Origin: Streptomyces stelliscabiei
GTDB lineage: Bacteria; Actinomycetota; Actinomycetes; Streptomycetales; Streptomycetaceae
Direction of reading: 5' to 3'
DNA length: 64,000 nucleotides
Assembly: GCF_014873495.1 (NCBI RefSeq)
Contig: NZ_JADBGF010000001.1
Coordinates: 744,001-808,000 of the forward strand
Shown: piece after piece, positions 36,716 through 44,762 of the stretch
Layout: every line of letters starts with the position of its first letter
Position numbering within the stretch: the first letter of the stretch is position 1
Notes under the pieces: generated by a model
Databases searched by the model: none
What the model saw: only the letters and a program-made list of their open reading frames with translations
Told to the model about the DNA's origin: nothing
Position numbers and translations under genes: made by a program

Positions 36716-36773
36716 AGAAGCTCCTGCGGGACGTTGCCGGGGCTGGCTGTCTGCCGCCTCACCGTAGCATCTA

Positions 36774-36804
36774 TTGACAGAGGTCTGACGGTCGTAGAAA
36801 TAAT
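36774..36804 (+). promoter_or_regulatory. Promoter of the aromatic operon
   Basis: TTGACA at 36774-36779 is a perfect -35 hexamer, rare in this GC-rich DNA. TAGAAATAAT at 36795-36804 gives -10 candidates 15-18 bp downstream. ATG 36849 with GGAGAGGG follows. The same intergenic stretch must hold the promoter of the divergent RidA gene. Confidence 0.6.
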
Positions 36805-36848
36805 GAAATACCCCGAGAGTCGGATAACGACCAGGAGAGGGAACACCC

Positions 36849-37664
36849 ATGCGTCTTGCGACCGTCTCCCACGCGGCGGGCACCAGTGCCGCCGTCCTCC
36901 ATGGAGACACCTGGCGAGCGCTCCCGGCCGCCGACCTGTCGGCCCTGCTGACGGCCACGCCACCCCAGCGGGTCGCGGACCTGGCCGGTGAGGCACTCGT
37001 CGATGCCGTACCGGTGCTGCCGCTCCCCGCTCCGGCCAAAGTGGTCTGCTGCGGGCTGAACTACGCCGATCACATCCGGGAGACGGGCCGGGAGCTGCCC
37101 GCGTACCCCACGCTCTTTCCCAAGTACGCCGACACCCTCACCGGTCCCGAGGCCGAGATCGTGCTGCCGAGGGGCCTCCAGGTCGACTGGGAGGCCGAAC
37201 TCGCCGTCGTGGTCGGTGCGACCCTGCGCCGGACGGACCGGGAGACCGCGCTCGCCGGAATCGCCGGCTACACGGTGGCGAACGACATGTCCGTCCGCGA
37301 CTGGCAGTACCGCACCCTGGAGTGGTTCCAGGGCAAGGCATGGGACGCGTCCACTCCCCTCGGTCCCGTGATCGTGACGGCGGACGAGATCGACCCCACC
37401 GCGGGCCTGGACGTGATCTGCCGGGTCAACGGCGAGCAGGTCCAGCGTGACAACACCAAGACGCTGGTGTTCGACGCCGCCGATCTGCTCGCGTACATCT
37501 CCACCTTCACCGTGCTGCGCCCCGGCGACCTCGTGCTCACCGGCACGCCCGGCGGCGTCGGGGTGGCCCGGACGCCCCAGCGCTTCCTCTCCGACGGAGA
37601 CGTCGTGGAGACCGAGATCGCCGGCATCGGCACGCTGCGCAACACCGTGCGCCTCACCGACTGA
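36849..37664 (+). CDS. Fumarylacetoacetate hydrolase family protein
   Basis: The product is 271 residues. The FAH fold is seen in VVCCGLNYADHIRETGRELPAYPTLFPKYADTLTGPEAEIVLP, the metal-binding EAELAVVVG, and the GYTVANDMSVRDWQYRT, STPLGPVIVTADEI and VLTGTPGGVGVARTP motifs. Family members hydrolyse 1,3-diketone or acylpyruvate C-C bonds, as in gentisate or catechol pathways, or decarboxylate and tautomerise oxaloacetate-like acids. As the first gene of an aryl-CoA operon, a ring-cleavage-product hydrolase is plausible. A CCGCAG hexamer repeat (37706-37730) fills the gap to the next gene. Confidence 0.88.
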   Translation: MRLATVSHAAGTSAAVLHGDTWRALPAADLSALLTATPPQRVADLAGEALVDAVPVLPLPAPAKVVCCGLNYADHIRETGRELPAYPTLFPKYADTLTGPEAEIVLPRGLQVDWEAELAVVVGATLRRTDRETALAGIAGYTVANDMSVRDWQYRTLEWFQGKAWDASTPLGPVIVTADEIDPTAGLDVICRVNGEQVQRDNTKTLVFDAADLLAYISTFTVLRPGDLVLTGTPGGVGVARTPQRFLSDGDVVETEIAGIGTLRNTVRLTD

Positions 37665-37705
37665 CGCCCTCCCCCTCCCCTCCCCCGCAAACCACCCCTC
37701 GCCCC

Positions 37706-37731
37706 CGCAGCCGCAGCCGCAGCCGCAGCCG
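37706..37731. repeat. CCGCAG hexamer repeat before the cupin gene
   Basis: Four tandem CCGCAG copies lie in the intergenic gap and are followed by the cupin ribosome site CAGGAG. They are another small repeat in a 5' leader. Confidence 0.85.
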
Positions 37732-37744
37732 ATCAGGAGACCGC

Positions 37745-38275
37745 ATGAACCCCGATCCCGATCAGTACGTCCCAGGTCAGTACGCCCCCGGTCAGCCCGC
37801 CCCGGGCCAGTACGTCCTGGACGGGGACAACTCGATGTACGCCACCGCGAGCGGCCTGGTCGTACCGGTCGTCACGCGGGCCGGTGCGGAGCCCGGGGAC
37901 ACCGGGCAGTCCGCCGGCGCCACCCGGATCTCGGGGGTCAGCATCCAGCACACCCCGGCGACCCGGATCTGGTTCGGCAAGGTCCACAACGACGGTGGCT
38001 ACCGGTCCGTGCCCCACCACCACGGTGAGGCCGAGACCGGCGGCTACGTGCTCTCCGGCCGGGCGCGGATCTACTTCGGCGCGAAGTTCGAGGACTACAT
38101 CGACATGTCGGAGGGAGACTGGGTCTTCGTGCCGCCGTTCCTGCCCCACGTCGAGTGCAATCTCGACCGCAACAGGCCACTGACCTGGATGACGACCCGG
38201 ACGCCGGAGAACATCGTGGTCAATCTCCCCCAGGTCGAGGACACGGACCTGCGCGACTGGACGGACCGGCCCTGA
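37745..38275 (+). CDS. Cupin domain protein, possible dioxygenase
   Basis: The product is 176 residues. Cupin motif 1 is PHHHGEAETGGYVLSG, with the HxHx3E metal set, and motif 2 is GDWVFVPPFLPHVECN, with the final His. All expected metal ligands are present, so a metal-dependent dioxygenase or isomerase role is plausible. The N-terminus has a repeat of QYxPGQ-type residues (QYVPGQYAPGQPAPGQYV), expanded at the DNA level. It overlaps the next start (TGATG). Single-domain cupins of this size include 3-hydroxyanthranilate 3,4-dioxygenase, but the similarity is too weak to claim that. Confidence 0.82.
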   Translation: MNPDPDQYVPGQYAPGQPAPGQYVLDGDNSMYATASGLVVPVVTRAGAEPGDTGQSAGATRISGVSIQHTPATRIWFGKVHNDGGYRSVPHHHGEAETGGYVLSGRARIYFGAKFEDYIDMSEGDWVFVPPFLPHVECNLDRNRPLTWMTTRTPENIVVNLPQVEDTDLRDWTDRP

Positions 38276-39207
38276 TGACCGACACCACCTCAGACGTCTT
38301 CACGGCCGCCGTCACCCTGACCCCGGCCGAGGCCGAGCGCTTCGACCTCGCCTTCACCGCGGTCACCCAGCCCTGCCCCTGGCCCAAGGCGTACGGGGGT
38401 GACCTCGTCGCCGCAGCCGCCGCGGCGGCGATGAGGTCCGTCGGCGACGGCAAGACGCTGCACTCCATGCACTCGTACTTCATGCGCCCCGCCGACATCG
38501 GCGCCGACGTGCGCTACGAGGTCGAGCTGCTGCGCGACGGCCGCGGGTACGCGACCCGGCAGGTGCGCGGCTATCAGAACGGCAAACCGCTCTACGTCTG
38601 CCTGGCCAATTTCGCGGCCGGCGAGCCCGGCGGAGGCTACACCTGCGCGGTCCCCGACTGGCTGGGCACGGACCTGCCCGATCCCGAGGAGCTGCCCAGC
38701 TCCGCGGAGTGCCTCGCGGGGCGAGCCGGCGGGACGATGACCGAGTCCTCCCAGGGCTACTGGTCGGAGGGCCGGGGCTTCGACATGCGTCATGTGCCGG
38801 GGCCGGTCTATCTCGACATCGAGGGTGCCCGGGAGCCGCACCAGGCGGTCTGGGTCAAGCCGTTCGACGCGCTGCGGCCGGTCGACGGGCTCACCGACGG
38901 CCAGCGCGACACGGCCGCCCTCGCCTACGTCTGCGACTACACCATCCTGGAGCCCGTGCTGCGCGTCCTCGGCCTGCCCTGGGCCCAGGAGGGCCTGGTC
39001 ACGGCGAGTCTCGACCACGCGATGTGGTTCCACCGCGCTCCGCGTCCGGGTGTGACGGACGGCTGGCTGCTCTACACCCAGCAGGCGGTCGCGGCGGACG
39101 GCGGACGCGGGCTGGGCTCCGGCCGGTTCTTCACCCCGGACGGCACCCACCTGGCGACGGTCGTCCAGGAGGGAATGGTCCGTGCCTCCGAGGGGAGGCC
39201 GGCATGA
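38275..39207 (+). CDS. Acyl-CoA thioesterase, TesB-like double hotdog
   Basis: The product is 310 residues from ATG 38275, overlapping the cupin stop as TGATG. Two hotdog halves are seen: MHSYFMRPADIGADVRYEVE with CLANFAAGE, and VCDYTILEPVLRVLGLPW with SLDHAMWFHRAPR. The conserved Asp of TesB-like enzymes is in SLDHAMW. It hydrolyses acyl-CoA to free acid and CoA. In this operon it may release an aromatic or alicyclic acid after CoA-dependent hydroxylation, or rescue dead-end CoA esters. It is followed by the ligase with ATGA overlap. Confidence 0.87.
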   Translation: MTDTTSDVFTAAVTLTPAEAERFDLAFTAVTQPCPWPKAYGGDLVAAAAAAAMRSVGDGKTLHSMHSYFMRPADIGADVRYEVELLRDGRGYATRQVRGYQNGKPLYVCLANFAAGEPGGGYTCAVPDWLGTDLPDPEELPSSAECLAGRAGGTMTESSQGYWSEGRGFDMRHVPGPVYLDIEGAREPHQAVWVKPFDALRPVDGLTDGQRDTAALAYVCDYTILEPVLRVLGLPWAQEGLVTASLDHAMWFHRAPRPGVTDGWLLYTQQAVAADGGRGLGSGRFFTPDGTHLATVVQEGMVRASEGRPA

Positions 39208-40838
39208 CCCTCTCCCCCTCGGGACACGTCGACACCTTCGCCCGTGACCACCTCCCCGGACCCGGGCAGTGGCCGGTGCTGGAGTTCACGACCGACCTGC
39301 TCCAGTACCCCGAACGCCTCAACGCCGCCGTCGAGTTGATCGACCGTCCGGCCGCCGCCTTCGGGTCCGACCGGCCCGCGCTGCGTACACCCGAGGGTGA
39401 GGTCTGGAGCTACGGCGAGCTGCGGCGGCGGGCCGCCCAGGTCGCCCAGGTACTCACCGAGGATCTCGGTCTGGTGCCCGGAAACCGGGTGCTGCTGCGC
39501 TCCCCCAACACCCCGTGGGCCGTCGCCGCCTGGCTGGGCGTGCTCAGAGCGGGCGGGATAGCCGTCGCCACCATGGCCGCGCTGCGGGCCCGTGAGCTGG
39601 CGCCGATCGTGGCGAAGACGCGGCCGGCCGTCGCGCTGGTCGACCACCGCTTCCTCGACGACGTGTTCGCGGTACGGGACACGAACGCGCCGAAGCTGGT
39701 CGTCGTGCCGTACGGCGGCGACGCGGCCGACGACCTGAGCAACCGGGCCGCGCGGAAGTCGGGGCGATTCGCGGCGGTCGACACCGCCGCGGACGACGTC
39801 GCGCTGTTCGGGCCGACCTCGGGCACCACCGGCGTCCCGAAGATCACCACCCATTTCCACCGCGACATCCTGTCGATCGACAACACCTTCGGCAAGCACA
39901 CGCTCCGGCTGCGATCCGACGACCTGGTGGCGTGCACCGCACCGCTCGCCTTCACCTTCGGCCTCGGCATGCTGGTCGTGTTCGCCCTGCGGGCGGGTGC
40001 CTGCGCCTTCCTGACCGAGCCCGTGCCGCCGCCGCGGCTCGCCGACCTCGTGGCCGAGCACGGGGTGACCGTCCTGGCCACCGCCCCGACCGCGTACAAG
40101 CAGATCGTCACGGCCGGCAAGGTGACACGGCTGGCCGGACTGCGCCGCGCGATCAGCGCGGGAGAGCACATCCCGCAGGGCCTGTGGGAGGAACTGCGCG
40201 ACCTGCTCGGCATCAAGGTCATCGACGGGATCGGCGCCACCGAGATGCTGCACATCTTCATCTCGGCCGACGGCGACGACATCCGCCCCGGGGCGACCGG
40301 CAGACCCGTGCCGGGCTACCGCGCGGCGATCCTCGGACCGGACGGCGAGGAGCTGGGCCCGGGCGCCGAGGGCCTGCTCGGGGTGATCGGCCCGGTGGGC
40401 TGCCGCTACCTCGACGACGAACGGCAGGCCGGTTACGTCGTCAACGGCTGGAACGTCACCGGCGACACCTTCCTCCGCGACGAGGACGGCTACTTCTGGT
40501 ACCGGGCGCGCAACGACAGCCTGATCGTGTCGTCGGGCTACAACATCGCCGGCCCCGAGGTCGAGGCCGCCATCGACACCCATCCGGACGTCGTCGAAGC
40601 GGCGGTCGTCGGCGCGCCCGACGCCGAACGCGGCGCGATCGTCTGCGCGTTCGTCGTGCTGCGCGAGGGAGTCGTCGGCGACGCCGTGCGGGCCAAGGAC
40701 ATCCAGGACCACGTCAAACGGCAGATCGCGCCGTACAAGTATCCGCGCGAGGTGCGCTTCGTCGAAGCGCTGCCGCGCAATCCCAGCGGCAAACTGCAGC
40801 ACTTCAGGCTCCGTCGGCTCCTGGAGGAGCAAGCATGA
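39204..40838 (+). CDS. Aryl-CoA ligase (benzoate/2-aminobenzoate-CoA ligase type)
   Basis: The product is 544 residues from ATG 39204 (ATGA overlap). Adenylation motifs are FGPTSGTTGVPKITTHFHRD, IDGIGATEMLHIFIS, and YRARNDSLIVSSGYNIAGPEVE at the hinge, with the catalytic Lys in NPSGKLQHFRLR. The IGATEMLHIFIS sequence is characteristic of benzoate-type ligases. It makes an aryl-CoA for the next enzyme, which acts on CoA-bound rings. The likely substrate is anthranilate, salicylate or a close relative. Confidence 0.9.
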   Translation: MTLSPSGHVDTFARDHLPGPGQWPVLEFTTDLLQYPERLNAAVELIDRPAAAFGSDRPALRTPEGEVWSYGELRRRAAQVAQVLTEDLGLVPGNRVLLRSPNTPWAVAAWLGVLRAGGIAVATMAALRARELAPIVAKTRPAVALVDHRFLDDVFAVRDTNAPKLVVVPYGGDAADDLSNRAARKSGRFAAVDTAADDVALFGPTSGTTGVPKITTHFHRDILSIDNTFGKHTLRLRSDDLVACTAPLAFTFGLGMLVVFALRAGACAFLTEPVPPPRLADLVAEHGVTVLATAPTAYKQIVTAGKVTRLAGLRRAISAGEHIPQGLWEELRDLLGIKVIDGIGATEMLHIFISADGDDIRPGATGRPVPGYRAAILGPDGEELGPGAEGLLGVIGPVGCRYLDDERQAGYVVNGWNVTGDTFLRDEDGYFWYRARNDSLIVSSGYNIAGPEVEAAIDTHPDVVEAAVVGAPDAERGAIVCAFVVLREGVVGDAVRAKDIQDHVKRQIAPYKYPREVRFVEALPRNPSGKLQHFRLRRLLEEQA

Positions 40839-43210
40839 GGATCGCCATCGTCGGCGGCGGCCCGGGAGGGCTGTACTTCGCCGCGCTGATGAAGCAGCTC
40901 GACCCGGCGCACGAGGTCACCGTCTGGGAACGCAACGCTCCCGACGACACCTTCGGGTTCGGGGTGGTCTTCTCCGACGAGACGTTGGGCGGCATCGACG
41001 ACGCCGACGAAACCGTCCACGCCGCCATGGAGAGCCGGTTCGCCCGCTGGACGGACATCGACATCGAGTTCCACGGCCACCGCTTCACCGTCGGGGGCCA
41101 GGGTTTCGCGGCGATGAGCCGCAAGGAGCTGCTGCAGATCCTGCAGCGGCGGGCCGCCGATCTCGACGTCACCGTCCACTACCGGACCGAGGCGCCGGAC
41201 GTGGACGAACTGCGGGCCTCCCACGATCTGGTGCTGGCCGCCGACGGCCTCAACTCCGCCGTCCGCACGAAGTACGCCGACGTCTTCCGGCCGTCGCTGG
41301 ACACGCGGCGCAACAAGTACATCTGGCTGGGCACCGACCTGGTCTTCGAGGCGTTCCAGTTCTTCGTCAAGGAGACGCGGTGGGGCACCATGCAGATCCA
41401 CGGCTACCCCTTCTCCGACTCGGGCTCGACCTTCATCGTCGAGATGCACGAGGACGTCTGGCGGCGCGCCGGCTTCGACCGGACCGCGGACCAGGTGTTC
41501 CCGCCGGGTGTCTCCGACGACCACGCGGTCGCGAGGATCGGGGAGATCTTCGCCGACGAGCTGAAGGGCCACCGGGTCCTCACCAACAACTCCAAGTGGC
41601 TGAACTTCACGACGGTCCGCAACGAGCGCTGGTACGACGGCAACGTGGTCCTGCTCGGCGACGCCGCCCACACCGCCCACTTCTCGATCGGTTCGGGCAC
41701 CAAGCTGGCCATGGAGGACGCGCTCGCCCTGGCGGCCTGCCTGCACGAGCATCCGACGGTGGCCGAGTCGCTCGCCGCCTACCAGAGCGAACGCAAGCCC
41801 GTCGTCGAGTCGACCCAGCGGGCCGCCCAGGCGTCGCTGGAGTGGTTCGAGAACATCGGTATGTACGCCGGTCAGGAGCCGGCGCAGTTCGTCTTCAACC
41901 TGCTCACCCGCTCGCGGCGCATCACCTTCGACAACCTCAGGGAACGCGACGGCGAGTTCGCCGCGCTGATGGAGGCCGAGTTCGCCAGGCACCAGCGGGC
42001 GCCCGCGGTGGCCCCGGCGATGTTCCAGCCGGTCCGGATCGGTCCGCTCGAACTGAAGAACCGCGTGATCGTCTCCCCGATGGACATGTACTCCTGCGAC
42101 TCCGGTGTCCCCGGCGACTTCCATCTGGTGCATCTGGGCTCCAAGGCGCTGGGCGGGGCCGGTCTGGTGATGAGCGAGATGGTCTGTGTGTCGCCCGAGG
42201 GGCGGATCACCCCGGGTTGCCCGGGGCTGTGGACGGACGAGCAGCGCGACGCCTGGCGCCGGGTCACCGACTTCGTGCACGAGCGCACGAGCGGGAGGAT
42301 CGGCCTGCAGCTCGGCCACTCGGGCCGCAAGGGCTCGACCAGACTCATGTGGGAGGGCATCGACCAGCCGCTGGACGCGGGCAACTGGGAGGTGATCGGC
42401 CCCTCGGCACTGCCGTACGGCGCCGGCTGCCACGTCCCCCGGGAAGCCACCCGCGCGGACCTGGACAAGGTGGTCGCGGACTTCACCGGCGCCGCCCTGC
42501 GCGGGGTGGAGGCGGGCTTCGACCTCATCGAGGTGCACGCCGCCCACGGCTACCTGCTCTCCTCCTTCCTCTCCCCCGTCGCCAACAGGCGCACCGACGA
42601 GTACGGCGGCTCCCTGGAGAACCGGCTGCGCTTTCCCCTGGAGGTCTTCGACGCGGTGCGCCGCGCCGTCCCGTCCGCCGTCCCCGTCACGGTCCGCATC
42701 TCGGCGACCGACTGGATGCCGGACGGCAACACCGACGACGACGCCGTGGACATCGCGCGCGCGTTCATCGAGCACGGTGCTGCCGCCATCGACGTCTCCT
42801 CCGGTCAGGTCTCCCAGGAGGAGAAACCGGCCTACGGCCGCTCCTACCAGACGCCGTTCGCCGACAAGATCCGGCACCTGGTGGCCGCACCGGCCGGGGT
42901 GCCGGTGATCGCGGTCGGTGCCATCTCCTCGTACGACGACGTGAACTCGATCCTGCTCGCCGGACGGGCCGACGTGTGCGCCCTGGGGCGCACCCATCTC
43001 TACAACCCGCAGTGGACCTTGCAGGCCGCCGCGGAGCAGGAGTACGCCGGGTCCGGCGCGCAGTGGCCGGTGCAGTGGACGGCGGGCAGCCGCAGACCGC
43101 CCTCCTCCCGCACCGACAAGATCTCGCCGCGCCTGTCGCTGCTGCGGGCGGGAGCCGCCGACGACGTGCACCTGCGGTGGACTCCCGCTTCCGGCGCGGC
43201 GTCCACGTGA
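40835..43210 (+). CDS. Fused flavin monooxygenase / Old Yellow Enzyme reductase acting on aryl-CoA
   Basis: The product is 791 residues in two domains. Residues 1-390 are an FAD monooxygenase: IAIVGGGPGGLYFAALM, TFGFGVVFSDETLGGI, and GNVVLLGDAAHTAHFSIGSG. Residues 405-765 are an Old Yellow Enzyme-type FMN domain: MFQPVRIGPLELKNRVIVSP, HAAHGYLLSSFLSPVANRRTDEYGGSLENRLRFPLEV and ALGRTHLYNPQWTLQAA. This is the arrangement of 2-aminobenzoyl-CoA monooxygenase/reductase and of proteins annotated as bifunctional salicylyl-CoA 5-hydroxylase/oxidoreductase. The first domain hydroxylates the CoA-bound ring and the second reduces it, destroying aromaticity. Overlaps of ATGA with the ligase and GTGA with the next gene tie it to the operon. 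Confidence 0.92.
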   Translation: MRIAIVGGGPGGLYFAALMKQLDPAHEVTVWERNAPDDTFGFGVVFSDETLGGIDDADETVHAAMESRFARWTDIDIEFHGHRFTVGGQGFAAMSRKELLQILQRRAADLDVTVHYRTEAPDVDELRASHDLVLAADGLNSAVRTKYADVFRPSLDTRRNKYIWLGTDLVFEAFQFFVKETRWGTMQIHGYPFSDSGSTFIVEMHEDVWRRAGFDRTADQVFPPGVSDDHAVARIGEIFADELKGHRVLTNNSKWLNFTTVRNERWYDGNVVLLGDAAHTAHFSIGSGTKLAMEDALALAACLHEHPTVAESLAAYQSERKPVVESTQRAAQASLEWFENIGMYAGQEPAQFVFNLLTRSRRITFDNLRERDGEFAALMEAEFARHQRAPAVAPAMFQPVRIGPLELKNRVIVSPMDMYSCDSGVPGDFHLVHLGSKALGGAGLVMSEMVCVSPEGRITPGCPGLWTDEQRDAWRRVTDFVHERTSGRIGLQLGHSGRKGSTRLMWEGIDQPLDAGNWEVIGPSALPYGAGCHVPREATRADLDKVVADFTGAALRGVEAGFDLIEVHAAHGYLLSSFLSPVANRRTDEYGGSLENRLRFPLEVFDAVRRAVPSAVPVTVRISATDWMPDGNTDDDAVDIARAFIEHGAAAIDVSSGQVSQEEKPAYGRSYQTPFADKIRHLVAAPAGVPVIAVGAISSYDDVNSILLAGRADVCALGRTHLYNPQWTLQAAAEQEYAGSGAQWPVQWTAGSRRPPSSRTDKISPRLSLLRAGAADDVHLRWTPASGAAST

Positions 43211-43680
43211 GCGCCCCGCCCGGCGCCGAGAACCCGGTCGGCGTGCACCGCACACGGATCGAGTGGATCGACACCGACGCGGCCGGTATCTACCACAACA
43301 GCACGGTCGTACGGTTCGTGGAGGCCGCGGAGGCCTCGCTCATGGCCGGGCTCGGCCTGCACGGCTACTTCCCGGTCGCACCGCGCGTGCGCTACGAGGT
43401 GGACTTCGACGCGCCGCTCTTCTTCGGCCAGGACGTGTGCACGGTCGTGGAACCGGTGCGGGTCGGCACCAGTTCGATGACCTTCGCCTTCGAGGTCTGG
43501 GGCGAGGAGTTCCGCGGCCGTCCGCGCGGCCGGGCCGCACACGGCCGTTATGTGACCGTGCATGTCGGAGGGGACCACCGCGAGGGTGCCGCGAGTGCCC
43601 CGTGGCCCGCGGAGTGGGTCGCCGCGCTGACCAGGCCGGTCCGGCCGTCGGATGCCCGTCCGGCATACTCACTGGAATGA
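43207..43680 (+). CDS. 4-hydroxybenzoyl-CoA thioesterase family protein
   Basis: The product is 157 residues from GTG 43207, overlapping the previous stop as GTGA. The single hotdog domain has the family signature: RIEWIDTDAAGIYHNSTVVRFVEAAEASLM, with catalytic Asp in DTDAAG. It hydrolyses an aryl-CoA or similar thioester to the free acid. It is the second thioesterase in this operon; one may process the main product and the other waste esters. Confidence 0.9.
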   Translation: MSAPPGAENPVGVHRTRIEWIDTDAAGIYHNSTVVRFVEAAEASLMAGLGLHGYFPVAPRVRYEVDFDAPLFFGQDVCTVVEPVRVGTSSMTFAFEVWGEEFRGRPRGRAAHGRYVTVHVGGDHREGAASAPWPAEWVAALTRPVRPSDARPAYSLE

Positions 43681-44576
43681 GTACGATCAAAGGCGACCGG
43701 CCCACGGCGGCCGGGCGTCGTTCCCGGACAGTGCTCGTGAGCTTCCTCGGCGCCATCGTCCGCAAGATGGGCAACTGGATGCCCATCGCCGGCACAGTCG
43801 AACTGCTGACCGAGTTGGGTCTGGACGCGCCCAGCGTGCGGACGGCGGTCTTCCGGCTCAAGAAGCGCGGCTGGCTGGAGTCGGAGAGCCGCGCGGGGAT
43901 GCGCGGTTACACACTGACGCCGACCGCGCTGGAGGCACTCGCCGCGGGTGACGAGATCATCTGGCACGCCCGGCAGCCGGCCGATCTCGGGGACGGCTGG
44001 TGCTTCGTGAACTTCTCCGTCCCCGAGTCCGCTCGTGCCCTGCGACACCAGCTGACCGCGCACCTCACCTCGCTCGGTTTCGGCAACATCGGATCGGCGG
44101 TCTGGATCGCGCCCGCGCGGATGCTCCCGGCCGCGCAGCGCGCCATCGCCGAACTGGACCTCACCGAGCAGTGCGCCGTCTTCGTCGGCGACTACGTCGC
44201 CGGGCAGAACCTGACGGCCATGGTCCGGGGCGGCTGGGACCTCGACGAGATCGACCGGCGCTACCGCGAGTTCATCGGCGAGTACGACGGGGAGGCGGAC
44301 CTCCTCGGCGAGGCCGCGGTCATCGACGGGCAGCACGCCTTCGTCACCTACCTCGCTGTCATCGACCACTGGCGCAAACTGCCCTTCCGCGACCCCGGGC
44401 TGCCGCGCGAGGTGCTGGCCGAGGACTGGAGCGGCCCGGCCGCCGTCCAGCTCTTCGAGCGGATGGTCACCCTTCTGGAGGGCAGGGCGCTGGCCCACGC
44501 CGCTCCCTACTGGTCCACGCAGGCGAAGGCGGCCGAGCGCGCGGACGACACCAGGGCGCTCCAGCGCAGCTCCTGA
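43677..44576 (+). CDS. PaaX family transcriptional repressor
   Basis: The product is 299 residues from ATG 43677 (ATGA overlap). The N-terminal winged helix is SFLGAIVRKMGNWMPIAGTVELLTELGLDAPSVRTAVFRLKKRGWLESESRAGMRGYTLT. The long C-terminal domain contains WCFVNFSVPESARALRHQLTAHLTSLGFGNIGSAVWIAPARM and HWRKLPFRDPGLPREVLAEDWSG, typical of PaaX. PaaX repressors respond to phenylacetyl-CoA; here an aryl-CoA ester is the likely inducer. As the last gene of the operon it probably controls its own transcript from the promoter near 36780. Confidence 0.9.
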   Translation: MSTIKGDRPTAAGRRSRTVLVSFLGAIVRKMGNWMPIAGTVELLTELGLDAPSVRTAVFRLKKRGWLESESRAGMRGYTLTPTALEALAAGDEIIWHARQPADLGDGWCFVNFSVPESARALRHQLTAHLTSLGFGNIGSAVWIAPARMLPAAQRAIAELDLTEQCAVFVGDYVAGQNLTAMVRGGWDLDEIDRRYREFIGEYDGEADLLGEAAVIDGQHAFVTYLAVIDHWRKLPFRDPGLPREVLAEDWSGPAAVQLFERMVTLLEGRALAHAAPYWSTQAKAAERADDTRALQRSS

Positions 44577-44762
44577 TCGTCCTGCGGTCCCGCAGGGCGG
44601 GGCACGCGGGCCGGGCGCGAGTCGTCGGTGACTCACCTCCGGTGATGCGTAAGCGAGTTCGACCGACACAGGCAACCCACAGGTCCCGTTTCACCTCCTT
44701 CGTGGCGTGAGGCGCTCCCGGTACGTACGGGGCGCCCGCGCTCGAAGCGTGAGGAGGGACCC

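Noticed and set aside
40538..43255. A 905-codon minus-strand ORF opposite the monooxygenase/reductase
   Set aside because: Antisense shadow of a strongly recognised enzyme; the translation is biased and has no domain.
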